NCBI GenBank assembly: GCA_019914945.1 | Contig: CM034103.1 | Coordinates: forward strand, 12,958,001-13,022,000 | DNA length: 64,000 nucleotides | Direction: 5' to 3' | Source of the DNA: Typha latifolia | Taxonomy: Eukaryota; Streptophyta; Magnoliopsida; Poales; Typhaceae | Shown: positions 10,776 to 22,480 of the stretch, piece by piece | Position numbering within the stretch: the stretch's first letter is position 1 | How the letters are laid out: each line of letters opens with the position of its first letter | Translations under genes and position numbers: made by a program | Notes under the pieces: model-generated | Seen by the model: only the letters and a program-made list of their open reading frames with translations | Told to the model about the DNA's origin: nothing | Database searches by the model: none

Positions 10776-13700
10776 ATGAAGATCTCGCGATCGCTGGGGT
10801 TTCTCCCATGGGTCGCCCTCGCACTCTTGCTCTCCGTGGCGGTCCCGGCGCGGTGTTTCTACCTCCCCGGCGTCGCCCCCACTGACTTCCAGAAGGTAGT
10901 TATGCGAGACCCTTCTCGATCTCGATCTCGATCTCGATCTCGATTTCATTTCCTAGGGTTAGATACTTAGATCTAGATCTGGAGCTTCTTTGCTAGGGTT
11001 TCGGATTCAATTTGATGTCTAGGTTCCTTGGATCTGAGCGAACTTGTGTTCGTTCATGGGTTTTTTTTGTTAGATCTAGGTTGCCATGCAATCGTTGTAT
11101 TGACTTTGTTTCTCTTACCAATTTTGTTCTTCGATTTTTCCGGTCTTGCTTGCTTTGTAAACCTGCCATTTATTGGATCTACAAATGAAGTTGTAAAGTG
11201 CTGGATCCTTGCGGTTGATAATTTACTTTAATAGATCAAAGTGCTTGGAGAAGCCTTGGAGAATGAGGATGATGAGGGTATTTACTTTTGTTATATGCTG
11301 CCCGCCAATTATTTATAGGATCCAGATTGACTTCGTCAATGAAAATCTGAGATGATCATGTCAGTTATAGCATTAAATTGGACAGAATACAAATTTAAGG
11401 TAATTAATAGTTTAGAAGGACTTAAAAGCGACCACATTTTAGGATTTCTTCTGTTTGAGAATATCCTGTGTAAACATAATAACTAGCTAACTGCTAGTTT
11501 AGTTCTAGATCCAGTTATTTACCTTTTGAAGGGAATATAACAACTCTTGACTTGCTTAACAATCATATTTGACTTATTTCATATCCAATTCTATCCCTTG
11601 GACGGCAGCACCCACAAGGGTGTGGAAGCACTTTAACCATTTTATGTAAACATAGCTGGTTCAGATTATTTTTTCTTATTGATGCTAGAATCAATATTTT
11701 TAACCGGTAAGCTTTATACTTGTCCATGCCTTCATGGTAGTATCAACTTTCTGGCTGCAGAAAGATCCGCTTTTGGTGAAGGTGAACAAACTGACCTCCA
11801 TAAAGACACAGCTTCCATACTCCTATTACTCTCTGCCTTTCTGTCGACCAGACACTATAGTTGACAGCGCAGAAAATCTTGGGGAAGTTCTTCGCGGTGA
11901 TCGCATTGAGAACTCTCCATATGTGGTTAGTAGCTCCCTATTATTCCATGTTGCTCTTTATCTATATATTTGTGATCTCTAAGCTGTTCTCTATCTTTAT
12001 ATTTCCAACTTCAGTTCGAAATGAGAGAGCCCCAGATGTGTCAGATTGTCTGCAAGATATCTCTCAATGACAAAGAAGTGAAGGACTTCAAGGAAAAGAT
12101 AGAGGATGAATACCGGGTTAACATGTAACTCTTCTCCTAGTGTTTTCTGCAATTGAGTACTTACATGATATCAGTAGAATATAATTAATTTTTTTTTACA
12201 GGATTTTGGACAATCTTCCCCTTGTTGTTCCTGTTAAAGGACTGGATCAAGAGTCAGCTATTATTTATCAGCATGGCTTTCATGTTGGTGTCAAAGGCCT
12301 ATATTCTGGGGTGAGTTTTTCTTCTCTACCAAAAATTCATATTTGGATGTTTTCTTGGAAGTCATAGTAAATTTACTAAAGGCGTTTGTGCAGAGCAAGG
12401 ACGAGAAAATTTTTATCCACAACCACTTGTCATTTTTAGTGAAATATCACAAGGATGCAGAGATGGATCTTGCTAGGATAGTGGGATTTGAGGTTAAACC
12501 ATTCAGGTTCAGTTCAACTTCCGATGAACTTGTTTTATATGTCCTATTGTCTGAAACGTCCTTGTTCTATTATCCTCTCTTCTCAATTGCCAACTTTCTC
12601 TATTACAGTGTTAGGCATGAATATGAAGGTCAATGGGGTGGTAAAAAGACTCGATTAAGTACCTGTGACCCTCATGCAAAGCGGACTGTGACGAGCTCTG
12701 AATCTCCACAGGAGGTTGAAGCCAACAAGGATATCATATTCACATACGATGTTGACTTTCAGGTAATATTGCCAGCACCAATTAGGCAGAATGTGTATAT
12801 GTTGGTTTAATTGTGTGCTTTCAGTAAAATCTTCTTAAAGTTTAAAATGTACACATGATTTTATGATGAGGCAATTCTTTATATAATTCTTTTTCTGATT
12901 TTTGCCATGCAGGAAAGTGAAGTTAAGTGGGCTTCTCGCTGGGATACCTATCTTTTGATGACTGATAATCAAATTCACTGGTTTTCTATTGTTAATTCTC
13001 TGATGATTGTTATTTTCCTATCTGGGATGGTAGCAATGATTATGCTTCGGACTCTATACAGAGATATCTCCAGGTACAACCAGCTGGAAACCTCGGAAGA
13101 AGCCCAAGAAGAAACAGGATGGAAGCTCGTCCACGGAGATGTCTTTAGGCCTCCTTCAAACTCCGACTTACTCTGTGTCTATGTTGGAACAGGTGTACAA
13201 TTCTTTGGTATGCTACTTGTTACCATGATTTTTGCAGTTCTTGGCTTCCTCTCTCCATCAAACAGAGGAGGATTGATGACGGTCATGCTGCTACTTTGGG
13301 TCTTCATGGGCTTGTTTGCTGGGTATTCTTCTGCACGCCTCTATAAGATGTTCAAGGGTTCAGAATGGAAGAAGATTACCCTCAGGACTGCATTCACGTT
13401 CCCTGGTATTGTTTTTGCTATTTTCTTCGTTCTGAATGCCCTTATCTGGGGAGAGAGGTCTTCTGGTGCGGTACCTTTCACCACAATGTTTGCCCTTGTG
13501 CTGCTTTGGTTTGGCATCTCTGTACCTCTTGTATTTGTCGGGAGTTACCTTGGTTTCAAGAAACCTGCTATTGAGGATCCTGTGAAGACCAACAAAATAC
13601 CCAGACAGATTCCTGAACAGGCTTGGTACATGAATCCTCTCTTCTCGATCTTGATTGGAGGCATTCTTCCATTTGGAGCAGTTTTCATTGAGCTCTTCTT

Positions 13701-14070
13701 CATTCTCACCTCCATATGGCTGAACCAATTCTATTACATATTCGGATTCCTTTTCCTTGTGTTCCTCATCCTCATCGTCACTTGTGCCGAGATCACTATT
13801 GTGCTTTGCTACTTCCAGCTGTGTAGTGAGGATTACTTGTGGTGGTGGAGGTCCTACCTCACCTCAGGATCTTCTGCAATTTATCTCTTCCTGTATGCGG
13901 CCTTCTACTTCTTCACGAAGCTTGAGATCACCAAGCCAGTGTCTGGCATTTTGTACTTCGGCTACATGCTTATCGCATCGTATTCCTTTTTCGTGCTGAC
14001 GGGTACAATTGGCTTCTATGCATGCTTCTGGTTCACCAGGTTGATTTACTCATCCGTGAAGATTGACTAA
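10776..14070 (+). CDS. TM9SF: Transmembrane 9 superfamily (endomembrane protein 70)
   Basis: Seven exons: 10776-10895, 11761-11925, 12015-12124, 12202-12310, 12394-12506, 12609-12762 and 12913-14070. All junctions are GT-AG and in frame, giving 642 residues, the usual size for the short-loop plant TMN group. Residues 1-27 are a signal peptide (ending PARC before FYLPGVAP). A luminal N-terminal domain contains family stretches such as [25 protein letters not shown] and [14 protein letters not shown] sequence. The long last exon encodes nine membrane helices. The protein ends SSVKID, matching the KxD/E COPI-retrieval motif of TMNs. TM9 proteins act in the Golgi/endosomal system in membrane-protein sorting and adhesion. 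Intron 1 (865 bp) starts with a (TCTCGA)n tract at about 10914-10943. The first ATG is used. Confidence 0.95.
10914..10943. repeat. (TCTCGA)n hexanucleotide tract in TM9SF intron 1
   Basis: About five tandem copies of TCTCGA, 18 bp into intron 1 and just 3' of the donor site. Confidence 0.8.
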
Positions 14071-14999
14071 GTGCGGAATGGTGTCACGCCAGTTGTTTGT
14101 ATAATGTTTCAAAGATCAAGTCATCAGGCAGAATGATAACTCCCAAGGTATGGCGTGTATGGCTTCAGTTTTGAGTCTTTAAGGGGCTGTTTTGGTTCAA
14201 TGTGAATGAAGATTAGTTTCCTTGTCAGATGTCTTAAGATAACTTGTCACTATAATTCATTTTTCCCATATGATCTCGTAGTGTCATTTGATCAACAAAG
14301 TGGTGGTTTAGTGAACTGAACGTTCATATACATTGTTCTGAGTTTCTTTTACCCTTTACAAGAAGAATGTGTACTCTAGTTATGGAACAATTTATAAGTG
14401 GAATCTTTTGTTGTCATTCTTATTCATATCTTTGTAGATTTAGGAACTTGATTGAGATTCGCTCACATGTAAATTGCTAATCTTATTCGAGTTTATATAC
14501 TCTCTACTACTGCCTGATATAGTGAAGGCATGGCAATCCAATTATCGGGAGGCTGGTGACTGCCAAGTCTCCAGCCTATTGAAGCTGATGCCTTGTGGGA
14601 GTTTTGGGAACCCCGATAATTTTCTCCGATTGGGCACTTATCCGAGCTACTATCCATCCCAATAGACTCGGAAAAGAAGATTTATTCACGGATAAAACCC
14701 TTTATCAGGAAACTAAACAGGTCCCACATGTTTTCACTTTCCCCGTCCCTGTGTCTTTATTTTCAAATTTTAAATTTTAGAGTAATATGACTTCCTTCCT
14801 ATCTTGCCTCCTTTTTATTCCTTTCCTGAGGGCTAGTCTGGTAATTTCAGACTGTCGCTCTTGCTCCCAATCCATGATCTCATAGACTCATACACCTCTT
14901 CCTCTTGGCCTTCCCCTGCAATTATTACATACATCCTTACCCTCTCCTGTTCCCCACTCCACCCTACTCAAATCAGCAAGCAGCGAAACAAAGATCCCA
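14071..14999. other. TM9SF 3' flank and phytocyanin promoter
   Basis: The first 350 bp looks like 3' UTR. Around 14520-14690 there is GC-richer sequence with an inexact inverted repeat (the pair ATTATCGGGAGG / CCCCGATAAT), of unknown origin. From about 14870 the C/T-rich sequence is the leader of the phytocyanin gene. No further gene recognised. Confidence 0.5.
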
Positions 15000-15610
15000 A
15001 TGGCGTCCTCCCCCCTCCTCCCCCTCCTCCTCCTCTTCGCCGCCGCTTCCCTCTCCGCCGCCACCGACCACATCGTCGGCACCCATTTCGGCTGGAACCC
15101 CAACGTCAACTATTCCCTCTGGTCCAACAACCAGACATTCCTCGTCGGCGATCTCATCTGTAAGCTTCCTCCTCACCCCCAAAACTGATACTGGAATAAC
15201 TTAGAGAAGTTTCTCCAAATCCTGACCCTAGATCTTGGATCGCAGCGTTCAGGTACCAGAAGAACATGTATAACGTCTTCGAGGTGAACAAGACCGGGTA
15301 TGACAACTGCACCATGGACGGCCTCGCCGGGAACTGGAGCTCCGGCAAGGATTTCATCCCCCTCGACGAGGCCAAGACCTACTACTTCATCTGCGGCAAC
15401 GGCTTCTGCTTCAGCGGCATGAAGGTCTCCGTCGTCGTACGTCCCCTCCCCTCCAACGACACCGCCCCCTCTGCCGCCCGCCGCGGCGGTTCCGCCGCCG
15501 TGAGGGCTTCAGCCTTCAGGTCCGCGTCCTCGCCGCCGGCGGCGGCGATCGCTATCGCCGCCGCTATCGTCTCTTTGGGCTGGATCCAGCTTGGATCTGG
15601 CGGGATCTGA
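15000..15610 (+). CDS. Early nodulin-like (lamin-like) phytocyanin
   Basis: Two exons, 15000-15159 and 15246-15610 (GT-AG intron of 86 bp), encode 174 residues. Residues 1-21 are a signal peptide, followed by a plastocyanin-like domain (about 23-117) and an Ala/Ser-rich C terminus ending in a hydrophobic segment, as in GPI-anchored arabinogalactan-type phytocyanins. The domain keeps the disulfide cysteines (C75 and C108). Of the four copper ligands only C103 and M112 remain; the two histidines are replaced by Y62 (in NMYNVFEV) and F107 (in GNGFCFSGMK). This is characteristic of the ENODL group, which does not bind copper. GDLI-SFRYQKN and YYFICGNG are close to Arabidopsis ENODL16/17 ('lamin-like protein', from memory). 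Expected site: outer face of the plasma membrane. The gene is strongly GC-rich. Confidence 0.93.
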
Positions 15611-16259
15611 TCCGGTTAGTGTGTAATTTTTCGCGTCCGTCCGTTTTGTCTAATTTTACTTTCTTCTTAAATTCCTCTGGTTATCGCGGTGCTTAAAAGT
15701 ACGAATTTATGTTCCCATTGCTCCTATTTATTCTTTATTTTCGGGTGATGGCCTCTGATTGGTTAGACAGCTAAAAGGCGGTGAGCCGGATAAAGTACTG
15801 GATCCGAGAATAAACGACTAATTAATATAACAAGTAGCCAAGTAGAAGCGATCCACATTCGTCTTATATTCCAGATGGTGAGTACAAAATCTCTTTAGTG
15901 AGATTTTAATGCAAAGGATTTTAATTAATTTTCCCACATCTCCGAATTGATCCACTCGTTACTCCTCCTACTCCACCCGAACAATTTACTTGTTAAAATT
16001 AATTGTCAAGCTAAGTGCTACAATAATATGATATTTTAATACGTGACCGATCACCAATATAAACTTATCTCAATAAAATCTCACTTCATCAAGTCAGCTT
16101 AAAGTTTTATTCCAATAGAAGCCAACGAAAGTGTGAAGGTGCTAAAAAAAACATCAATAACCACAACAAAAAAAAAAAAAAAAAAAAAAAAAAAGGAAAA
16201 ACGAGTGACACTCCTATTACTTGCATCCGCAACCAAAAAACAGGGTGAATCAGAACCAA
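15611..16259. other. Convergent spacer, phytocyanin / small membrane protein
   Basis: Both flanking genes point into this interval, so it should hold two 3' UTRs. It contains a poly-A run at about 16168-16193 and AT-rich sequence. No gene seen. Confidence 0.6.
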
Positions 16260-16583
16260 TCACTTTGCTCTGTCAGATTTATCAACATCGCCACTAGACG
16301 GTGCGTCCGGCGCCGAGATGGCCTTGACGACATCGGTCGGGGTGGTTCCCGGCTTTGACTTGAAGTAAAGGGTGAGATATCCGATGGCGGCGACGATGGC
16401 AAAGCCGCCGATGGCCATGGTGGTGGTGCTGTAGGGCATGCTGCGCCGCTGATGCAGAACTTCACCGGGATGGTGGCCCGGCGGCCGCTTCGACGCCTCG
16501 ACGCCTGCCGCCTTCACGCCCTCCGGCGACATCTTGTGCGTGTCGGCGTTCCTACGCCACTCCTCTGTGTTGCTCCCTGGCAT
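16260..16583 (-). CDS. Small single-pass membrane protein, plant-conserved, unknown
   Basis: An intronless 107-codon frame with high GC content typical of real monocot exons. The N-terminal half is basic and polar, with MSPEGVKAAGVEASKRPPG and HHPGEVLHQRRSMPYS. One hydrophobic segment follows (TTTMAIGGFAIVAAIGYLTLYF, about residues 52-73), then a short polar tail. No signal peptide is evident, so a tail-proximal membrane anchor is likely. I believe similar small proteins with this His-Pro-Gly-Glu patch occur across land plants, but no function is known to me. The upstream sequence contains a run of CATGCA (RY) elements. Confidence 0.75.
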   Translation of the reverse strand: MPGSNTEEWRRNADTHKMSPEGVKAAGVEASKRPPGHHPGEVLHQRRSMPYSTTTMAIGGFAIVAAIGYLTLYFKSKPGTTPTDVVKAISAPDAPSSGDVDKSDRAK

Positions 16584-17546
16584 CCCTCAATCTCTCTCTC
16601 TTCAAATCTCGTGTTTAGAGTCGTGTACTTGTGGAAGGAGGAGAAGGGAATGGGATCGGGAAGGTGGTTTAAGATGCCACGTAGAGTGGTGGATGCATGC
16701 ATGCATGCATGGAGGAACGGACACGTTCCAAGTTTGACCTCTTCTTCGGTCCAAGCTCCGGTATTACCATCACATCTCATCTCACTACCACCACGTGCCG
16801 CCGAAGATTGTATGATATTGCTACAACCTACAGTAAGTGACATAATAATCTCATAAGATTGCTCACTTTTATCTTAGACAAGCAGTTCCGGACTTTCACT
16901 ATTCCATTATTTAGGAAATAGGAATCCTATGGCCGTGGCGGATCGTATGCAAACCAAAGTGCAGGAATCGCTCCCCCTCCCAATATGCATAGATTTTGTA
17001 CTCGAAGATGTTTCCCGTATCATTATTCTTTGATAATCTCATCTTAAGACTAAGATTCTTACGTGGCACAACACATATATTAATTAATAATCTCTACCTC
17101 CTAATGCATTACTTTATGAACAGAAATAAGTGTTCTCGGTCAACAATACGAGTAAAATGCTCATCAATCGTAACGACAGCTATAATTATAGTGGTTTGAA
17201 TCGACGACACACCTAAACTGCACTCACAAGCAATAATCATTGTTTGTTCTTGCAAAATTTATCATTCAACCTATTTTTTTTCCTTTTCTTCCTTAAAAGA
17301 AAATCATAAATAAAAACAGGAGACTCATTTCTGAAGGGAAAGGAGGGTTTAATGCAGAAAATGTATTACTTCAGCAGTAAATCAAGTACATCTTTTAGAG
17401 AAAAGATAGGTATGATGATGAATGCAACCACTCCTTTGGGACATTTTTGTTGTACTACTTCTGAAAGTAAGAACTTGGCTGTAACAATTAGTCTACAAAA
17501 CTGAAGGGCACTACCCTACGACAGAGTTATTCAATACCACCTTCCA
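16584..17546. other. Promoter of the small membrane gene and STIC2 3' flank
   Basis: The first 250 bp is the upstream region of the small membrane protein gene. The rest is AT-rich, with STIC2 3' UTR expected to occupy about 17340-17546. No further gene seen. Confidence 0.5.
16693..16711. promoter_or_regulatory. Tandem RY (CATGCA) elements
   Basis: A perfect ATGC repeat of about 19 bp, 110 bp upstream of the start codon at 16583, creates several overlapping CATGCATG sites. RY/Sph elements are bound by B3 factors of the ABI3/FUS3/LEC2 group in seeds. Their role here is inference. Confidence 0.5.
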
Positions 17547-20500
17547 TTATTTGAGTCCTTCACTGAGGCCTGGTGGCATCCCTAAACTCTGGGCCAGATT
17601 GCTCATCCTCTCTTTCATGGCCTGTAAAAGGTTAATATGGAATCCTTTTAGCCCAATGCATGGAAAAATTTTAGACCTAACAGTCATCAGAATGCAGGTT
17701 TCACCTGGACACTTTTCTGGTGCGCATCCTTGTATGCTTCAGTCACCAACAACGAGAGTTTCTGCAGAAAAAGTCAATGATAATTACTAAAACTTTGTAT
17801 GTTCGGATATTAGAACAGAATGGAGCACATAGTTTTTGGAAATAATACAAGCACAGATATCATGTTTTGTGGAGAAATGTTTTATTTCTCAAGCTAGATA
17901 GATTGAATACTTCATTGCAACAATGATCATAAGCAGGGTAAAGAAGAGGAAAAATTAACGGAAATAGGAAAATAAAAAAAAATCAAGTGCACGTGTATCT
18001 GATTTGTTGTAGACACTTGTTCTAATTTCTAAAAGACAATTGTAGTGCATGAGACATTTAGTTAAAGGATGACTGCATCCATAAGCATTGTCTCAACAAT
18101 CTACAATACATCAATTTATGAAGTAATGTTCATCAATAGTTCAAGGTTCTATCTGCTTAGAATGCATTCAGATAGTATTATCCAGATAAGCATCTATATG
18201 GAGTCATGGACTTGGATATGGAATTGGGTTCTGTGTCCTATGAAAATTTAGACTGTTTTGAATAATCATATGCTCATACTAGAGGGAAAATGTGGATGAT
18301 AGGATAGATAAAAGAAAGTCTGAGACAAAAATCTGAAAATAGGATTAAAATTTTATATGAACATAAGCGCATTGGGAAGTCATGTTACATCTGTCTGAAC
18401 AAAGGCTAAAGAAATGTAGATAATCTTTTCCCCTCCAAGTTTCTACAGTAGCATGCTGAATCTTCTAATGCATCAATCTTCTTACTACAACATTGTATCT
18501 GATACCATCAACTACTTACTGGCAGTCATCAAATCAGTTCGAAGTCGTACTTACTTCAGGACCCAATTCCATTGCAGCCTCAGTGATTTCAGTGCGTATT
18601 GGCTGCTGGTTTCCAGAAAGTGTTACCTAACAAAACCATCATTTCATAATCACATTTGAAACCATCATCAACAAATGAAATAAAAACAATAATTATTTTA
18701 ACAGTCTAGGGCAAAATGGTGGAGAAACAAAAACAAACATATATTAAATTAATTAAATCCTCGCCACGACTACTGATCCATATAATGACTTTTATTATAG
18801 TTAGCATGAGAGTTACCTTGCAGAAAGAAATGCTTTAATCAATGGATGAGGATATCTACTGACAGTAGTATCCTCATTCCCTTAAATAGTTCAATGTAAG
18901 CATAACCATTGTATGACATCAAGGAAGAATGACAGAACAAAGGTTTGTAATTTGTATAAAATAAATGGGAGGAAAAAGAGATGGAAGTGATTGATCCTAT
19001 CATTATAGGGCTGAAAATGTGTTCTCAATATGTCCCTAGTCCCTACTTACTAGCATTGATTATGGATGAACTTACTAGGCTTTGCCAGGATAAAATCCCG
19101 TTGACGATGATGTCATTTTAATTGACGAATTTAGGGTGTGGAAAATCAAGTCAAATCTGAGGAGAAGAAAATAAGAATGTAGCAATTTTAGTAGCAAGGT
19201 TTATACATGGAATGCAATTGTAGTAAATTATAGTCCGTCTAATTGAGTTGCATGATGGCCAAGTGATACTAAAAGGTGATTGCTTCCACTACCTTGGTTG
19301 ATCATTCAAAAGAAAGGACAGGGGTTCCAATTAGGATCCAACATGTTAAAAATAAGACATACCTTGATTAGCTCACCTTCACAGTAACCATCAAATTCCG
19401 CTCTGTGAGACAAGTGGGAAAGTGAAGGCCTTAGATTTTGTGACAGATGAATAAGAAGATTATCTGGAATCAACTAGAAATTACATACGCTGCAAGTTCC
19501 TTTTGCACACGAACTGCTTCAACTTGGACAACCATTTGGGCCTTCTTAACAGTTTCATATAGATTTTGCATGTTTCCAAAAATCCCTGCCTAAATGTCAT
19601 TAGGAAAACGAAAGGAATAATGTTATTTTGACAGCGGAATATAATAAACACAGATACCACTTGATTAGCATAGGTTCAGATAACAATAAGTATGAAACAT
19701 GCCATTTAGGCATTAAAAACATAAAAAAGAAGAAAAAGGAGAAAAGAAGAGTATGTGATAAGTATTATCATGACTAAGAACCATCATCCACTTATGTCAT
19801 GTCAAAGAAAATGAGTTTCTATGCACATAATAACTTCCTTTTCAAGAATTAGAATAGTCACTCATATGTAATTGCAAGTCTCACCAATTAGGATAAACTC
19901 AGTGCATTAGGAACTACCATTGAAGGGGATATGTTGATGCAGCAAAAATTGAGGATCGGCTCACGTATCATATCAGTGGTCGGACGAGGCAATCAAAGAG
20001 ACAACATACTTCAAGGATGGACTCAAGCCAGACCATTTGGAGAAACAAAAGCATTTCTCCTGCAGCATTGTGCCGTTCTTGGCGCTGCTAATTCAGAGAG
20101 CACTAGGGATTTGGGTTTAACATGCAGATCATAGCTCCAATGTCCACAGCAGTTAAAATCACCAAAAAGATCTTAATGGTACTTTATGTGGTGGAAAGTA
20201 AAACTTAAAGAGTGTAATAGCTAATAACTGCCCACCCCACAATTATTTTTCTTCCTTTCATGTTTTCCTGGTCTAGAAACACTTTAACTGCATGGAGGGG
20301 TCAAGTTTTTGTTTGGCTACAGAAGGTTGCAAGACTTTCAGGTTTTCTAAAAACACGACGATAAATAGGATTTGAGTAAAGTAACCATGGCACAATGCGG
20401 CAAATAAGGAACATTACAACAATCCATTGGTTATTAATTGAGGATGAAATTCTAACTAGGTCACCTTTGATGGTGCATCTTCACTGCTTTCACTCTTATC

Positions 20501-21410
20501 CTTCTTTCCTCCAAATAAATTACATACATGAAGAGACTCTTTTGTATGTGCTTTCTTTCCAAGAGAGCATGGGAAAGAGTATCCACCATTTGTGTTTAGC
20601 TTATGGCCTGCAACATACACAGAAAAATATGTCATAACTGAGTTTGAAATAGGTTAACTAAACCACAGCAGATTCCAAGTTGGACAAGAATTTACACCAG
20701 TACGATCACATCATAAGTTTATCTCTAGGCTATCAAGTGAGAACAGAACAGGGACTACAATCCTACCAAAGGGATGGATAATGAGAGAGAAACCCTAACC
20801 TTCCTCTGTAATCAATGTCAAACCCTACTATTCTAGTAGTGCTCTAAGAAGGCACCATACTTCTGACTTCTAAGCCTCTGTAAACATGACAAAGATTAAT
20901 TTTTTACCAATTTGTGTTACTCTTAACTAAGGAAGCATCATTCCATCAACTCTGTAACTGATTTTGCGACGTTCCACAGAAAAATATTGCAAGGGGAACA
21001 AAATTCCTAACAAAGAGAACAAAATATCCAATTCAAAAGACCAGATTTTTTTTCCCATCAAAACAGCAAATTAGAGCACTGCAATCCCTGCCCCCGAAGC
21101 CCATCAAGGGTTTCTACGGTACATAGGCTCATAATCTTCAACAACAACCACTAAAATTGATCAGTTTATTAGAACGAAAAGGATCACCCAAAACCCATCA
21201 AGGAAAGACAAATCGTACTAAGGCAACAAACAAGGATAAAGTTTAAAAAAAAAAAAAAAGAAGAAATTTTAAGGCAGAAAGCGCAACTAGTAGATATGAG
21301 CTCGAGAAGGGGCTCTCACAGAAAGAAGACGAGGGAAAGGCGAAGACTTTGAAGTCAACTCTTCGGGGTGCGTTCGCGAGTTGGGCAGTTACAGCACTCA
21401 TAGTCGCCAT
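17547..21410 (-). CDS. STIC2: STIC2-type chloroplast YbaB/EbfC nucleoid-associated protein
   Basis: Seven exons on the minus strand: 21410-21320, 20607-20465, 19589-19489, 19402-19363, 18626-18555, 17761-17705 and 17621-17547. All are GT-AG and in frame, giving 192 residues. The first about 65 residues are Ser/basic-rich and look like a chloroplast transit peptide. Next come LFGGKKDKSE and the YbaB domain: AGIFGNMQNLYETVKKAQ, then AAAEFDGYCEGELIKVTLSGNQQPI, TEITEAAMELGPE, KLSLLVTEAYKDAHQKSVQ and the C terminus AMKERMSNLAQSLGMPPGL. This matches plant STIC2 (Arabidopsis At2g24020/At4g30620), which acts with the chloroplast SRP/Alb3 pathway in thylakoid protein biogenesis; bacterial relatives are DNA-binding YbaB. 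The start lies 5 bp inside a (GA)n leader. Introns are long (about 0.8-0.9 kb) and otherwise empty. Confidence 0.93.
19245..19345 (+). repeat. Possible tRNA-related SINE remnant in STIC2 intron
   Basis: A GATGGCCAAGTG phrase resembles a tRNA-Ser A box, and GGTTCCAATTAGG about 75 bp later resembles a B box with one mismatch. The tail does not fold as a tRNA gene. Low confidence. Confidence 0.25.
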
Positions 21411-21411
21411 T

Positions 21412-21414
<3 letters not shown>

Positions 21415-21438
<24 letters not shown>
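21415..21438. repeat. (GA)n in STIC2 5' leader
   Basis: About 24 bp of GA repeat immediately upstream of the STIC2 start codon, probably transcribed as CT repeats in the 5' UTR. Confidence 0.8.
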
Positions 21439-21442
<4 letters not shown>

Positions 21443-22480
21443 CAGGATAGAATTGCTCTCAGCTCTCAAGTTCCATACTGCTCATGCCTCGTGGTGGGCA
21501 GGCATTTTTATCTACTCAATTTGACGATAATGCCCTCAATCTAGTAATTTTTAAGGGAAACTAATATTTTATATAAACATTCACCGACGTTTTTTCAGAA
21601 AGTTATGTTTTTTTAAATAAATTATCAGCCCATATATAATAAACTCTCCCATGAAACATATCATATTTACGATAGCCACTAAAATTCAATCACGGGCAAA
21701 TTAATATTCTTCAATCTTTACCCTTTGAACTCTATATTTTTGTTCTATTCTTCAATCATAAGCTTCGGTTTTTCTTGGATTAGCGGGGAGAGATCGATTT
21801 CTTTTGTTTCTTGTAATAGTTTGAAAGCAATTTTTAATTCATCTACCAGATTAGAAGTCAACCTATTATAAAATAGACTCTTTTTATAAATAAAAATTAA
21901 AATAAAAGGAAGGATTATATTAAGTTGGGCTATAAAATCACCTTCCCAGGTGTGAGAAAATTCCATATCTTTATCTTAATTTGCTATCAGCCTCATCGTA
22001 TACATGCAAAATTTTATAGTTTTTAAAGTTTTATATAAGATATATAAAATTGATGAACTACACCTAGAGACTTACTTTCTTTTAGATGAACTCGGCAAAA
22101 AAGTCTCATTCACAGGACTCTTTTAAAATCCAATTAAATTAGAACCACGTTTCCATACGTGAACAACATTGCACCTGGATGTATAAATGCAGATCTTGAG
22201 TCATTATATTCCATTCCAACTAAAATAAAAAGGAAAAGATCACACAATTATGTTGATATGCAATAAGATAAGAATATAATAAATGAGAATTTGATGAATC
22301 TTAATGGAACTCAAGATCTTTATTGCATATTTACATTATCGTCTAGGAAGAAGCCCTTCAAAGCTTAATTACATACTATTGTTGGGCTTACATATCCAAG
22401 AGACGTGAGAGATTAGACCCAATTTTAGGGCAACTTAAGATAGAAATTATGTACATTAATTATCTACTTAGTGCTTTAGT
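21439..22480. other. STIC2 promoter and J8 3' flank
   Basis: AT-rich DNA of about 1 kb. It should hold the STIC2 promoter on its left and the J8 3' UTR on its right. No coding exon or clear repeat recognised. Confidence 0.5.
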
